DNA of 64,000 bases from Diphasiastrum complanatum (GCA_029204225.1 CM055101.1:38545374-38609373), one strand, 5' to 3'. Numbered from the stretch's first letter, positions 13,160 through 26,186 are shown. A program made the numbers and translations. Notes: generated from the sequence alone by a model not told the origin.

Positions 13160-16100
13160 GTATCTTTCTTTTTTTCACCCATTTTCCCGAAATTAAGCAT
13201 TTCCGTAACCTGCAGTTTCAATGTGTGCTTCCTCCCTGGCTGTATGGTGCAACCTGTTGTCTTAGCTGTAAAAAAAATTTCCTACCACGACAATGCTTCG
13301 ACATATCATTTCTTGCAACTTTTACTGACACACACAGGTCTGTCATGAAAATAGTAGCAGGGTATTATCTTTGTGCAATAAAGTCTCTTGACTGTTGCAC
13401 AATGCACAAAGAACAGGTTGAAGAACTGAGTTCTAGAATCATCCTGCTACTCTTGTATTACAAATGAACCTGTCGAAAGGAGGAAAGATATGCACTAAGC
13501 AGAGTAGATGAATTGTGGTTCACACCCAAAAGTACATTCGCTGGCTTAATAACCACTCGGTAAAGTCACGAGTAGTATGAAAAGGCTTGTACTTATGATG
13601 ATATATCTTTTTCGATTCACTTACATCTGACCTTGGCCTTGCCTAAAACATCACAGAAATCTAACTTCCATGCATTGCAAGATGAATAGCACCAAATGTA
13701 TGAATACCACTGTCCTGTAAAGAAAATTGAGCATTTTGATATTTGCTACACCAAAAGCTCACCATACAGGAATATAAAGAAACTGAGTGCCATAAAAAGA
13801 GAGCTCATTTATAACTAGGAAAGGCTAAGCGACCTAGTAAAGATGTTTGCAATCTGATCTCTGGTGCCACATAATTGAAGCTATGCACTTTCTCTCGTAT
13901 GAAGTGTTTGTCGACCTCAATGTGTTTTGTCCTAGCATGGTATACGGAATTCCTAGCAAGTTGAGTGCAACTCTAGCTATCGCAATACATCATTGTGGGA
14001 CTCACTTGAGCAATCTGCATATCACTTAGCAAGCACCTCAACCATATAGCCTCGCAAGTAGCCCTTGTCTTCTTGTATTTAGCTAATATCAAAGACTATC
14101 CTATCGTACGTTGTATCTTGCTGCACCAAGAAATTGCTCCAAAAAAGTGAAGTGAATAACCCATCTTCAATCTACGATCGTCCTTGTCTTCTACCCAATC
14201 TGCATCAGAGTAACCTTCCAACTGAAGGTTTCCATCATTCATGTAACCAATGCCATAAATAGAAGTTCCTTGGCTGATTTCCAGTGTGCCTTCATAGGTT
14301 CACTCATATAGACTTGCAACGCCAGTTTCATGTGCAATGTCTGGTTTAGTATTTGTAAGATATATCAAGCTGCCCACCAATTGACGATATATCATTTTAT
14401 CCACAAAGGGTTTCTCATCAACCATAGATGCCTTATTACTTCTATCACTAGGAGTGGCTGTAGGCTTGCAATCCTGCATATTGAATCTTCGAAAGAAGCC
14501 CATTTGCAAATTTTATGTGGGATAGAAAAAGAATATAATGTTCCCCCCAAACTTCTATTCCTAGGCAGCAATGCATCTAGCCCAAATCTTTCATGTCGTT
14601 CGTGTGAAAGATCTTCTTAACTATGATGATTAAATTATCAACACAGAGAACAATAATCACTATGTCCTCCTCCTTCAAAACATACAAGGTTCAGTCAGAT
14701 TACTTCTCTTGAAGTTATGCTTTTTATCAGTGTAACTGTACCATGCCCTGGGTGCTTGCTTTAATCCGTACAAAGCTTTCTTAAGCTTACATACCAGATG
14801 CTCTAGCCTCTTTGTGTTCAACCTCAAAGCCTTGTGGTTGCTCCATGTAAACCTCTTCCTTCAATTCTCCATTGAGAAAGGCGCTTTTGACATCCATTTG
14901 TTGAATTTTTTAATGAAAATAGACTGCCACTGCCAACACGATTCCTTAACAACAGGAGCAAACGTTTCTGGCCCTCTTTGCCCTTTCCACTTGCGTTTTA
15001 TCACTGTGCTCCTCCCCTTGTGCTTGACGCTGAGAAGTCTCCCTTTCAAACTTGCTCCTTGGAATCAACAACCCAAAGATATTCACTTTTACCATGGTCC
15101 TCCACTTGAGGTACATGGTTTTCATCAAAGGCAACATCTCTACTCAGAATTTTCTTTTTAATCTCGAGATTGTACAGTATGTATGCTTTCGCTTTTTCAC
15201 TATATCCCAAAAATATACACGATAGTTTTAGCATCTAGCTTCTTCCTGTCATCCTTAGCTATGTATAAAAGGGCAATACATCCAAATACTCAAAAGTGAT
15301 TCCACTTTTGGCTTATTGCCATTTTACGTCTCTTTAGGCATGATTTCTTCAAATGAAAGAAGTCTCTCTCTTACCGAGAGACTTATGAGGGAAGTCTCTC
15401 CCTTACTGACATTTGACAAACTATTCAAAGCTATTGAGACTATGTCCCTAGCATTGATACACTGTCCTATGGCAGCAAGTCGTGGTCGTGAAGATCCCTG
15501 ATTTTCATAATGTGCTTACCAACTGAATCATTGGAGTCCATTTTGATTGTATGTAGCTTATTCTACATTTAGAGGTCTCTAGCCGTATCGACGGTGACCT
15601 CAATATCTCCCAAGCTTCACAAGGTCCTGCGAGAAATAATGTTATCCTTCATAGAAAGGTTGTTGATATGATGTGCCTTTGATCCTCTCTTGATGTAATC
15701 TTTCAATTCAGGCTCTAAATTTGGAATAGGGTCAAGCCTTGTGACTATGTGCCAACATTTCATATGCATGAGAATGTTCTGCATCTTAAACTTTCACACC
15801 TTGTAATTGGTACAATCCAATGTACTTGACCCATTGAGTAGACGCTCACTCAGGTCAGCCATGATGGATTTTTCAACAGACGAAATTCTTGAAAAATACC
15901 TAAGAACTGAGGTGCTTCAAGAAACTTGAGTTTCACCCAAACTAGGGTATTATGCCGCTTGCTGATACCCGACTACTTTTATTCGTCTTTGCCACAGTAT
16001 GGCCCTGCTATCTCTTGCACAGGATCCACTTTGTACCCTGATTGGATTCCTTGCACCCCACTTTTCCACAAGTTGCAACTGTTGGATATTTGCTCAGAAT

Positions 16101-19100
16101 CCAAAGAGTTTGGTATGACTATGCTCCTCTTATTGGTGGCTGTCCAACTGTGTTTTCTAGAAACTGATTGCCCTACAAAAAGTGTGCCCAGTAAGTTAAG
16201 CTGCTCAATCAGAAATCTGAAAAATGATCCAGAAGTTTCCAAATTTTCACAAATCATAGGCCAAACAACCTACTTTGATACCATGATGGAGATACAGCTC
16301 TATCTATGAAGTACCTTAACCTCAATAATAGACCCGACAGATGAAAGCTTGAAAGAAACTAGCTATATTAGCATCAACAATACAAGGAAAGCTTAAGCAT
16401 CGCAAAAAACCAAAGTTAGGAACTCCAAATGCTTGAAAAGTGAGAAAGAGGAGGGCATGGGCCTCCTTGGATGAATCCTCCCTTACATATTTAGAAACTA
16501 TTGAGTCACATCACCAACTCGAGTCTTATGCCACATGACATGGAAACTTGGCCACTTGGACCCAATCTACACTGACATAACTACAAAGAGGGGTACAATG
16601 TATTTACAATAAAGTTGCCCCCATGTCAAATGTATAACATAAAACCATGTAAGTGCCTAACCACTAGAGGTAAAATAGGCATTGTGTTTCAACAGTGACA
16701 ACATTTGCTTTAGTTGAGAATATCCTTTATAGGATATGTATGCAAGTAAAAATCACTGACAAGAAATGATGTGGATGGAACAATACAAGAACATGAACGA
16801 GTGAAATAAAAAGGACATAATGACATAAATGAAGTGACAAAAATTGGAAAGAAATAGTAAGGGAAATATCAAAAAGGGAGAATTCTCAGTAATTATTGAA
16901 AAAGTATATGCTAAGAGGCTATTAAGGGTGCAGATTCTTGTTGTCACCCTAAGTAGATCTTAGGTCCACAAAAAACAATTTAAAGGTTGAAAAATGATTA
17001 CCATCAATGTGATAAATCTATGCTAAGAGATCAGCAAGCGTATATGACCCTCCAAACATAGATGTTAGATGGCAATAAATCCTGTCCACATGTTGAGAAA
17101 GTCAGCGTGCAAAAAGAGCAATAAAAGTGTGTGAATACCTCCAAAAGCAGGCGCTTGATGTCAAGGTAGGCTGTCCAATATTTCTGTGAAAATCAGCAAG
17201 CAAATAGGTGGTCAAAGCCCCAAAATCACTCCTAAAATTTGGCACTGATGACCACAGATGGTGGCTGTCCTCCATTATGTAAAAAGCTTCTTTAATGCAA
17301 AATATTTAACGTGAAATATCCTGAAATAGAGATGTTTGGTTGACGAGCTAGAATTTTGTTGCACTTGTTGGTCATTAAGAAACAAAGAATCACTCACCGT
17401 CGAAACAAATTATGCTTGAAGAAAACAGTTTGTTCTTTTAATCTGATTATACTTTGACCTTCAAGCTCTTTTGATGGGAAACTCTTGACAAGCTTGAATG
17501 TACAATGAATTCATTTTTAAGTATGGTACATAAAGACCCACAAGGGTTCTAGAACAGAATTTTGTAGAACAGAAAACAACGTATTCCACCTTGACCAAAG
17601 CTTGACTTTGCAATAACTTCACTTCTAGCAACTCAAAAGGATAGAAAATGAATCTTAAGGCTTGTAGGACAACATAGAACATGTAGATCCACTCAAAAGA
17701 GGAATCAAAAAGTAATGTTCATAAGATGTAAAAGTACCCCCCTTTGACCAATAAGTTGGCTTGCCAGTAACTTTTGATGTAAAACTTTGTTTGACATGAA
17801 AGTTGGATCAATAGCTTCAGAATAGAGTAGTGCCCTCAAATATATAACATCCTTTGACTTTTGTTGCCAAAAAACACAAAAGAGACGAGTTTGACCAAAT
17901 TGAAAATCAGGGTTCTAGAAAAGGGCCAGCAAAAAGTAAGAGGGTTCCTTGATTTTTTTGATGCAAGGAATCAAGTGCAACTGACATAATTGAATCTGAA
18001 CATTGAATGAAAAAGTTATGGCCAAAACAGTGAAATTTGAGCAAAATTTTTTTTGACTAGGAGAGAACAATTGCAGGAGAGCAAAAATAACTAGAGAGAA
18101 AGAAAATCAGGAGAGAGAACTTTACTAGAAAAAATGGTTAGAGGGAATATTTACTGGAGAGAGAAAGTCCGCTAGAAAATTCAAATGCTGGTTACAGTAC
18201 CTGCGGTGTATCACCTCAGGTGCTCATGTCCACCCCATTATATCACCACTCAGTCCTTGGCATCTTTACGTGTGAGAAGAATTTGTGGTCCAAGGTGCAG
18301 GAATTGAGGATAGATAAGGCAGGCTTACAATTTTTTGTTTGCTGTGCTACTTGCCGTTGCACACATTTTGAAGTACTAGCATGCATAATATAAATGCAAT
18401 GAGGCATATCATGTATTTTGAATCATATTTCCATGCTCAGTTAGTTGTTGGCACTAAAGCTTGAAACCATCCATGTGCTCAGCAGTGGTATCTGCACAAG
18501 CTGTATAGATATTTTCCTAGTAGTATTGGCAGCAGTGAAAGTCATTTTTGTGTTTGGCAAGGACATTTGTTTAACAAACAGCTGCTTCGGCTGGAGTGTG
18601 CTTTTATGTCAGACAAAGAAATTCTAGCTTACAAGCTCATAACATAATATGTGAATGCTGTATTGATCCTTTGTGAAAAAATGATGCACGTTGCACAATT
18701 AGTCTTCTTGGAAGAGGAGTCCGTATGTTGAATGCACGTGGCTAATTCTATTGCAGGCTGAGGCTGGCTAGAGCCTGAAGTTGTTAACGGGCCGTGTTGA
18801 CTAATGTAAAATTGTAGAGATAATTCAGTCCCTTTTGTTGTGAAACTAGGCCCATTTCTGTCCGTGGCAAGTGCACTTACCAGGCGCTCCTGCTCCCTCA
18901 CTGCATCCTTTCTGTTTCAGCAGGCACAAAGGTAGGTCATGGGCATGTGGGTTACTGCTGGTGAGTCAGCAACTCAACATCTCAAACTGGAGTTTTTTTC
19001 TGGGGTGGAGGGGGAAGGGGTGAAGTCTTTGGCTGGTCTTTTGCAGTTGCCCCGGCCCAAAAAGAACTTCTGCCCCTACGTGACAAAGGCAGTGTGCCAC

Positions 19101-21794
19101 ATCAGATGCCATGTGGGGCATGCTACTGCTAGTCTGAATTGACTCGAAGCCTCTTTTCTTTGGCCAGAACAATAGTGCAATGACATATTTCATGGGACTT
19201 TCCAAGGACCATAGTCTGAAATGGGCCTTACTGTATAGTTATGGATCCCATGGTCATGCTCACTTGCAGACCACAACTAACCTCAGTGGACACGACCTCA
19301 TGTGACTTCAAAATCTTGTGTCAAGCCTGTGACTGTTGTGGCTGTGAATGGAGGATTGGCATAAACTGGCCTCAACCCCAAAGGTTGAGGTGCATTCAGT
19401 TTTTTTCTTGCTGCCGGCGGACAGGGAGGAGATGGAGGATCATCTACCTTCAATCCACAATAGTTAAGGTAGTTAGTTGTGAGTTTATTGTTTGAGTGGA
19501 AACAGCCGTCCATGCACTTTGAAAACTAAGTAATTAGTTGTTGGGGTCGAGATAGAGCAGGAAGTTATAAGTGTCACAAATTGGAGAGTGCTATGTGAAA
19601 TCACAAATTGGAGAGTGCTATGTGAAATTACAGTGGGGGTGATCGCATCTGTAACTCAATCTGAAAGTAGCACGTGTACAGAAAGAGCCATGTGCTCATT
19701 TTTGGGTGACAACATTGTGTTATTCCTTTTCCATCTTTGTTATATCGTATGCTAATTATGTGCAAGCGATAATGATCTTTTTTGTCTGTTTGCTTGTAAA
19801 AGTTTAAGCAAATCTAAATGCTACCAGGAGCTGTCTGTGGTTCACTGGAATGTTGACTAGCCTGTGAATGAGTTATGGAAAGCTTTCAAGGAATTGATAG
19901 AAGTCACAATATGGACTGGAGGGGATCATTTTTGTTCAGTGTTCTATATATATTTTTATGTTTACCTTGAGGTCATGTTTTTCAGCCCTGCCTGATTTTG
20001 TTATTTCATAAAAGTTTCTTGTTAGAAATGCTTTTGGCAATTGTCATCTAGGGATGACAAGTGTGCTCTTTAGGCGGTGGTGTGCCCTTAATTTTTGCAA
20101 AGAGATTTCAAGTCTTTTTTAAGGTTCAAACTAATTGACTGTTCAGCCATTTGCAGGTAGCCTGGGATGAGCCAGATTTGCTACAAGGGGTGCTTCGAAT
20201 CAGCCCCTGGCAGGTGGAGTTAGTTTCGTCTTTGCCAATCCAGCTTCCTCCATTCTCACTGCCTAAAAAGAAATTTCGTGTTTCACAGCCTCCAGAGTTT
20301 CAATCAGCTGAAGGCCAAGCCTTTATGGGACTGCCAATGACAACACTTGCCAACAGTATGATGGGTCAACTGAATCCTTTGCATAATATTTTGGATGATT
20401 TTCCTGCAGGCATGCAGGGAGCCAGGCATGACAGAATTTATGGGCTCACTACACCTTATATTCAACCACAAAATGGTCAACCTAGAGTTCTTGATATGTA
20501 CCCCCATGAATCTCCTACTTTACTTAAACGTGGATCAACGGGGCTGGGATTTGGCAGTAGTTCCCTTTTTGAGAGTTTCACAGTTCAGAGCAGCCATGTG
20601 AAACCAGCCTCAGTGGCAAACAAATGTCAAAGTGAGTCTGTGTCTAGTACAGTTCCAAGCTGTTCGGCAAGCTCTAATACTCGAACTACACCATTCGTGT
20701 TATTTGGGAAATCGATCGATCCAACATTCACAGCAACTCCAGAGCAGCAGCACTCAGGAGGTAGCTCTTCTGAAAGTACCTCACATCAGCACCTCAAAGA
20801 AAGCTCATCTCAAACAAATCGGACCTCTGCAAATTCTACCTGTGGTAGAGACTGGAGCGACTCATTTGAGAAAGTGCAGAGCTTTGTGACAGGGTTTTCA
20901 GATGGTTTGAAGAGCAACTATACTGATTCGAGCTTTCAACAAGAGATCCATCCTCCTAGATCTATTCCTGAAGTAGGAAGTTTGAAATGGTTCAAAGAGC
21001 AGGCAAGCTTGTTGACTTCAGAAAAGAAGGATATGTCAGAGAAGTCAAATGGTGATAGCTTGATACATTGCAAGATTTTCATGGAAAGTGAGGAAATAGG
21101 CAGAACTATTGATCTTTCTACATATAGTACATATGAGGAGCTTTATGAGAGGTTAGCCACAATGTTTAGCATAGATAAGTTGAAGCTAGCAGGGCGCATA
21201 GTCTACAAGGACTTGGAAGGCTCCACGATCCATGTTGGGGGGGAACCATACAGGTGTCTTTATGTGACTTTCAAAATTCCTGTTCTGTTTCTGGTCGAAT
21301 GTTATTTTTAACACTTATAAAAATGGTAGCTATCCATGATAAATTGCGCTTGAATAGTCACGAAAGATCCAAAAACATCATCACACAAATCAAACAACCT
21401 TAACACCATACCTATTGCAGTAAATTTCCATGGACTAAGGCTCAAGCATATATGGTTCTACCCTTTGGTTAGCCAGGAAATAATCTAGGCTTATTTTCAG
21501 TCTATGGTGGCTATTCCGTCCATGTCTTGCTGTGCATAATCTACATGTTACGGACTAGATATTTATGATTCACCAGGCAGAGTTATTTTCATGGCTTTTG
21601 TGTAACAATTGCTTATCCACCAAATGTGGCTTGTTCATTGATGACTCTCATTCTTGCCTAAAGGTCTAGATTTCGATTCCAGTCTAGCGCACATGGACAT
21701 GAAAGTATAAATGAAAAATTGCTAACAAAGTGTACTGGTTCATGGATGCAGGAATTTTATGAAATCTGTAAGAAGATTGACAATCCTGTCATGA
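11897..21794 (+). CDS. ARF10/16-like: Class C auxin response factor (ARF10/16-type), complete, 3 coding exons, miR160-regulated
   Basis: Coding exons are 11897-13159, 20157-21253 and 21752-21794, joined at phases 0 and 2 by GT-AG introns of 6997 and 498 bp, giving about 800 residues. Domains in order: ESQLWHACAG at the start of the dimerisation region; a B3 DNA-binding domain at about 149-249 (DANNGGGFSVPRYCAE, RHLLTTGWSTFV, KKLVAGDAIVFLR); the auxin-response/ancillary domain at about 338-430; a Ser-rich middle region; and a C-terminal PB1 domain at about 720-800 ending FMKSVRRLTILS. The DANNGGGFSV form of B3 is typical of the ARF10/16/17 clade, nuclear repressor-type ARFs that bind TGTCTC-like sites and dampen auxin responses. 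A miR160 site lies in exon 2. I chose the first in-frame ATG; a second ATG lies 12 codons on, and the frame reaches back to 11822 without another ATG. An untranslated exon further upstream cannot be excluded. Confidence 0.93.
13830..16703 (-). mobile_element. Antisense Ty1/copia remnant inside ARF intron 1
   Basis: On the minus strand, from right to left, the elements are: a possible 5' LTR 16703-16284 (begins TGTTGTCAC, ends CTCCATCA); a primer-binding site TGGTATCAAAG at 16283-16273; gag-like sequence around 15870-15330 (KFKMQNILMHM, MNKLHTIKMD, SVGKHIMKIRDLHD); the end of integrase near 15234-15000 (IFLGYSEKAKAYILYNL); the RT/RNase H linker near 14509-14300 (GFFRRFNMQDCK, YRQLVGSLIYLTNTKPDIAH); and an RNase H end near 13920-13840 (TKHIEVDKHFIREKV). 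Protease, the integrase core and most of RT are deleted. No 3' LTR was recognised. It lies opposite to ARF transcription. Confidence 0.75.
19576..19631. repeat. 28-bp tandem duplication
   Basis: CACAAATTGGAGAGTGCTAT followed by GTGAAATC/T occurs twice in direct succession in ARF intron 1. The two copies are almost identical, so the duplication is recent. Confidence 0.9.
20157..21253 (+). CDS. ARF10/16-like: ARF exon 2: end of auxin-response domain, middle region, most of PB1
   Basis: Begins VAWDEPDLLQG directly after the CAG acceptor at 20156, restoring the conserved ARF sequence across the junction. It contains the miR160 site and an LFGK motif (about 20700-20711) that resembles LFG motifs of repressor ARFs. 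It ends within the Arg codon of GGEPYR, donor ACAG|GTGTCT, phase 2. Confidence 0.92.
20408..20428 (+). promoter_or_regulatory. miR160 target site in ARF exon 2
   Basis: A 21-nt stretch containing GCATGCAGGGAGCCAGGCA (20410-20428) pairs with the known plant miR160 sequence. By eye there is one mismatch at the target 5' end and one G:U wobble (the G at 20414); the seed and cleavage-centre positions are fully paired. It encodes AGMQGAR, the same protein position as in ARF10/16/17 of other plants. The transcript is therefore expected to be cleaved by the miR160-guided complex. Confidence 0.93.
21254..21751 (+). other. ARF intron 2 (498 bp)
   Basis: GTGTCT donor and ATGCAG acceptor. Splicing it out completes the PB1 C-terminus; reading through would end the protein at a stop at 21309-21311 after an unrelated tail. 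Confidence 0.85.
21752..21794 (+). CDS. ARF10/16-like: ARF exon 3: last residues of PB1 and stop
   Basis: Completes the Arg codon and reads NFMKSVRRLTILS followed by TGA (21792-21794), matching the conserved FMK..KRLTIL end of ARF and Aux/IAA PB1 domains. This short exon is missed by simple open-frame searches. Confidence 0.88.
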
Positions 21795-22640
21795 AAATCA
21801 ATATGAACATTGAAATGGAGCACACACTGCTGATGAGGGTCATTCTGACTGTCAGAGAGGGGGAGAAGGTCCACCTATCTTTTCAACCATCTACAGAAAT
21901 CTGAAATTTTCCATCTTTTGATGGCTCCAGATTCCGTACATGTACTTAGGCCTTGTTGCCATGATGTGCTGCTTCAAACTTTTGGAGAAAAAGCTTGTTA
22001 CTCTTGACCAGCAATGCATTTCAATGGAATGTGAGAAGTGGTTGCAAAAGCTACGTACTCAAGTGACCTTGCTCTGCCCGTTGAAGTTGCAGTAGCTCCA
22101 GAAGTTACATCAGTGTTGATTCTGCAGAGAACTGAAGAACTGCGTATACAACACCAAGCAGAAACATTATCTTTATGCTTGGTCTAGTTGATCCTGAGCA
22201 AAAAAGAGTGGCTTTCGACTTGGTGTCTCCAGAAGGGGTGTACAGTTTGATACTTTGGCAGTGATTCGGAGTTCCTCTGATTTGAAAATTCTTGCTGGGT
22301 TCCAATTGAACAAGGAATGCCTTTGATGAAAAGAAAAAGATTGGGTTGTGATTGATCTGTCGATTACAGGACAATTTGGCACTAGCACTGTATTCAAATC
22401 TAAGTTTTGTCAGAGTGAGAACCCTATGGAACCAGAGCAGTAAAAGAGTGGCTTTCAACTTAGTGGGTTTCTGAAAGTTGTGTACAGTTTGATACTCTTG
22501 CACTGTTTCCTTCAATTTGAATACGCTTTGCCAGATTCTATTGGAGCAAGAAATGCCTTTTCGCATTTGACACCAGTCGAGTTCTAATTGATCTGTCTAA
22601 TTGCAGGATAATTTGGCACTAGCATCATGCTCATAAGAGT
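21795..22640 (+). other. ARF 3' untranslated/downstream region
   Basis: No coding frame of note. Transcript sequence probably continues here, but no polyadenylation site can be assigned with confidence. The region includes a 240-bp tandem duplication at about 22190-22626. Confidence 0.4.
22190..22626. repeat. Tandem duplication of about 240 bp downstream of the ARF stop
   Basis: Copy 1 is about 22190-22389 and copy 2 about 22428-22626. Shared blocks are AAAAGAGTGGCTTTC, TGTACAGTTTGATACT, TTGATCTGTC and AATTTGGCACTAGCA, at offsets of 237-240 bases. The copies have diverged by substitutions and small indels. Confidence 0.85.
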
Positions 22641-23300
22641 TTTCTACGAGAGCCCTACAGAACTATTTACTTGTATTGCTATTATCTTCTTTGATAAGCA
22701 TGCTCTGGGAACAACTAGAGGACTGTACAAAAAGGGTTTCTGCAATCGAGATTATAAGCATCCATGTTGTATGCCTTCAAGTTGGACAAGCTCATCTAGT
22801 TTTCAAAGGCTTGCTGCCATGATCTAACATCATTTTGTTTGAAACTTCTATTATTTGTGAAATAAGGCTTCTGGAAGATTTGAAGTACACAGTCAAGCTC
22901 ATAAATGTGTGTTCTAGAAAGTTGTATTCTATGTGAAATCTGGCTTCTGGAAAGATTATACGTAGTAGATCTCCTATATGTGAGACATCAATGAATGAGG
23001 AGTATGTAGAAAATGTGTGAGACATAAACCATCTAACAAGATGAGGGAAGTTTAGCGAAGCCTGACATGAATAGTCATAGAGGATAATCTCGAGGACTCC
23101 TATGGAGTTGCAAACTATCGGTAATATTTAAATGAGGGAGTCCTCTATAGCTACTAAAATGTGGAAGTTGCGATAGAATGAAGCTATTTGCAGTCAAGGG
23201 TAGCCCAGCAGAAATATGTCAGTGGACTGGGTCCCTTTGGCATTTTAGTTGTTTCAAGTCACAAGGCATGCCTCTTTCAAGTGTGAGATAACAATACTCG
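22641..23300. other. No recognisable gene
   Basis: Short frames only; a GGCTTCTGGAA-GATT phrase occurs twice around 22866 and 22943. Nothing else stands out. Confidence 0.35.
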
Positions 23301-23390
23301 ATATTATCAACGCATGGGTTTGTAGAGAGTCAAACCTGGGTGGGCAAGCTGAACTCAAGCACAACACACCAACTCAGCACATGTGGGAAG
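23301..23390 (-). mobile_element. tRNA-derived SINE-like unit
   Basis: On the minus strand GTGCTGAGTTGG (23380-23369) fits an A box and GGTTTGACTC (23336-23327) a B box. The same arrangement with closely similar flanks occurs at 39597-39692 in the same orientation, so it is a dispersed family rather than a tRNA gene. Confidence 0.5.
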
Positions 23391-23399
23391 ATGTGGGAT

Positions 23400-26108
23400 T
23401 GCAATTAGGCTGTTGCTTTGAATGACTAGTATTTGGCATTTTGAGATGTTTATGTTATGAAGACTCAAAATTGTTTCTGACATTTTTAATATAAATCTGT
23501 GATAGACAGCTACAGTTTTGCCTTTACTTCAATAGCTGAATTGAAGCCCAATGCGTATCTAACAATTCAAACGCAACCTAACGCTTTATCAATTCTTGGT
23601 TCTGCTCTTTTTTTCCTCTTTAGCAATTCATGACAAGTTAAAGTCTGTTGTGATTGTTTGCGTGATTTATTTTAAGTTCTTACTCGCTGATCTTTGATTG
23701 TTCTTCCTGGTTGCACTTCTCAGTCAGCATGTGCTCTATCCAAGAAAATTTGGTGTCCCTCAAAATCTCAATACCAACTTATGCTTGGTGTACTAGCACT
23801 TGCTTGTTAAAATTTTCTTATTTGTAATTCTTTTTTTTGTTTGTTTCAATCATAGATTCTTCTAAGCATCAGCTAACTTTTCATCTTGCTTGGTTGAGGA
23901 ACTTTGGAATACATAAGTATAGGTATCACTTTTGTTGTAACAATTGGTACAAATTTTTGTTTTTTACTAACTTGAGAAGCATGAAATGACAATAAGGCAA
24001 TTATCTTTGTTAAAGATGATACCATCACTTGCTTTTTTCCTTGACTTTTTTGGTTGCACATTTTTTGTTTCTAAGCTTTACCTTATGACATCAATGACTT
24101 CTCAATTTAAATTTGTGAAATTGGATATATTCTAATTTTACAAATAAATATTTTTTTGTCACGTTAGTGGACATGCAAATTCTTAATGAATTTTCATTCT
24201 AAGTAGTGGAAAGGGTGTGCATGCCCCTCTCAACTATTTGATATTCTACTAATTGAAACTAACATCTCTTACTCAATGTCATGCTGTTACGTAAGGTTCT
24301 TCTTGTTTTGCGATATTTTATTTATTTATTTATCAATCTTCTATCCTTCTCCTATGTTTTTCTTTTGTATCTTCTATATGGTTTTTTTTTTCTCCCTTCT
24401 TTCTGGAACTTTGTTCAAGTTCTTGGTCTACTGCTTATTAAAGTTAATCATGTGCTTCTAAGTTCACACATATATTCTCCTTTCCTCTACCTAGCTGGTG
24501 TTTTAAAAAGCTTTTGAAGTTTGAGTTTACGAATTTTTGCCTACCAAGAAATCATATTGTACCTATTCATTTTTCTGGTTCTCTTCTAAATTACTTTAGA
24601 ATTGAATCTATACAATTGTTCACTTACTTTAAGTTAATTGATGCGCTACTTACTTTCTATTCATTGACTCTCTCATGGTCCAATTAACTTTGTATCACCA
24701 AGTTTAAATTTGACCCATACTCACATGAAGTTTCATTTCTTTGGGTAATTTAGGATCAAGGGCTTGTTATTTTCGTGAAGACTTTCAGTGAGAGAGAGAG
24801 TCAAGTAGTGTTACTTTAAAAAGTCGATAGTGTTAAAAATGCAGCAAAATAAGTCCAATTGATCCAAGAAATGATGGAGAAAGCACCCAATTAAGATCCA
24901 ATCAAGATCAAATAGCTAGAACACAAATCAATCTATTGATTTCTAGCTTATCTTGGCTTGAACTACACTTTATGGCTCCAAAATCATTCAAAATGCTTCA
25001 CACGTGTGGATGTATGGCCTGCTGTGGCCTGTACTATACCAGCACCCTCCAATCCTTCTAATCATTACAAAAAACCAAATGTCAATATCAATCATCAAGC
25101 AAAGTGTAGAGAAAAACTAGTCATGAAGGAAGATCTCAAATTTACTCATAATTGGATGGCAAATCCATCACATATTTATACATAAGTGCCTCAGATAAAA
25201 GCATTTAGGGATACCTATGATCCATCCATGACCTAGCCCTAGTGTTTAACCTAATAGGTCATAAGATCCACTCTAATTGCGGATCGAGATCTTGAGATCC
25301 AAAAACAATATAAAAATTGCTATTTTTAGCTCCTAGAAAATCACTTCTATGCACATTTTGGCCTCATTACAAAGGTGCCATTCCAAAGCTAGGTTAAAAT
25401 TAAGACTTATAAAAAGTATCCTATGCTTTTTGGCATGTGTGACATCCCACAACATGGCCACATTACAATTTGCAAGTGGTAAAACCAAACTAGCTTGTGT
25501 AAATTTAACAGAGGGCACTTGATCGCATGTTATTGTCAGTGATCTTTCAAGTGTAACAGGCGGACCTATATAGGTACCTCACCGCTTTACAGAAGCCTTG
25601 TTGAACAAACACCAATAGCCTTAAGGATTGCTTGGTCTTAAACACTTGCTTGACTATACAAAAAAAATAAAAATCTTTGGCTCTCCTTCTATCAACACTT
25701 CAGAGCTTTGCTCTTCCATCTCTTTGCCCCTTTGTTTTGCTAGTAGAAATGGTACAAATATAGCTACCTTAGGAAGTGGGGTCTTCATTTTATTTTTTAC
25801 AGATTGGATTCTATAACATTTTGAATTTCAGAAAACATTGTAGTGGCCCATGAAAACTATGAGAAAGCTGTGCAAAATTTTAAAAGTTTGTGGCAAAATT
25901 TGTTTTTACAATGATCTTTTTTGGAGGATTGAAGTGCTCGTTAAAAATTTGAAAGAATAATAAAAATTTAAAATCTGATGTCAATTCTTTTTCTAACAGC
26001 TACTTATTTGAATAAAGTGCCCTTTAATAAAAGACATAAAAACAAAACAACAAAGAAAATTGTTGTTGGCGGCTGTGGTTGCTGGCGCCCGAGACGACCT
26101 TAGCTTGC

Positions 26109-26111
<3 letters not shown>
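23400..26111. other. Intergenic, no recognisable gene
   Basis: AT-rich with pyrimidine-rich stretches (for example around 24340-24410). I found no conserved protein motif, retroelement domain or splice-consistent exon on either strand. Confidence 0.35.

Positions 26112-26186
<75 letters not shown>
26112..26186. repeat. (AG)n microsatellite, 75 bp
   Basis: Uninterrupted AG tract at the left border of a compositionally unusual kilobase (26112-27097) that ends with a CT tract on the same strand. Confidence 0.97.

Larger units (their letters stand above)
13160..20156 (+). other. ARF intron 1 (6997 bp)
   Basis: GT at 13160 and TTGCAG ending at 20156. It carries an antisense copia remnant at about 13830-16703. 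In the remaining 3.4 kb (16704-20156) I see only unremarkable AT-rich sequence, an AG-rich stretch around 18055-18180 (GAGAGAA-type), and a 28-bp tandem duplication near 19576-19631. Confidence 0.9.

Noticed and set aside
13160-13348. ARF frame reading on past 13159
   Set aside because: It reads into sequence unlike any ARF, while splicing at CAG|GTATCT to 20157 restores the conserved WDEPDLLQ segment.
15926-16309. Plus-strand gene of 127 codons near the copia PBS in ARF intron 1
   Set aside because: It overlaps the antisense copia leader and primer-binding site and shows no recognisable domain.
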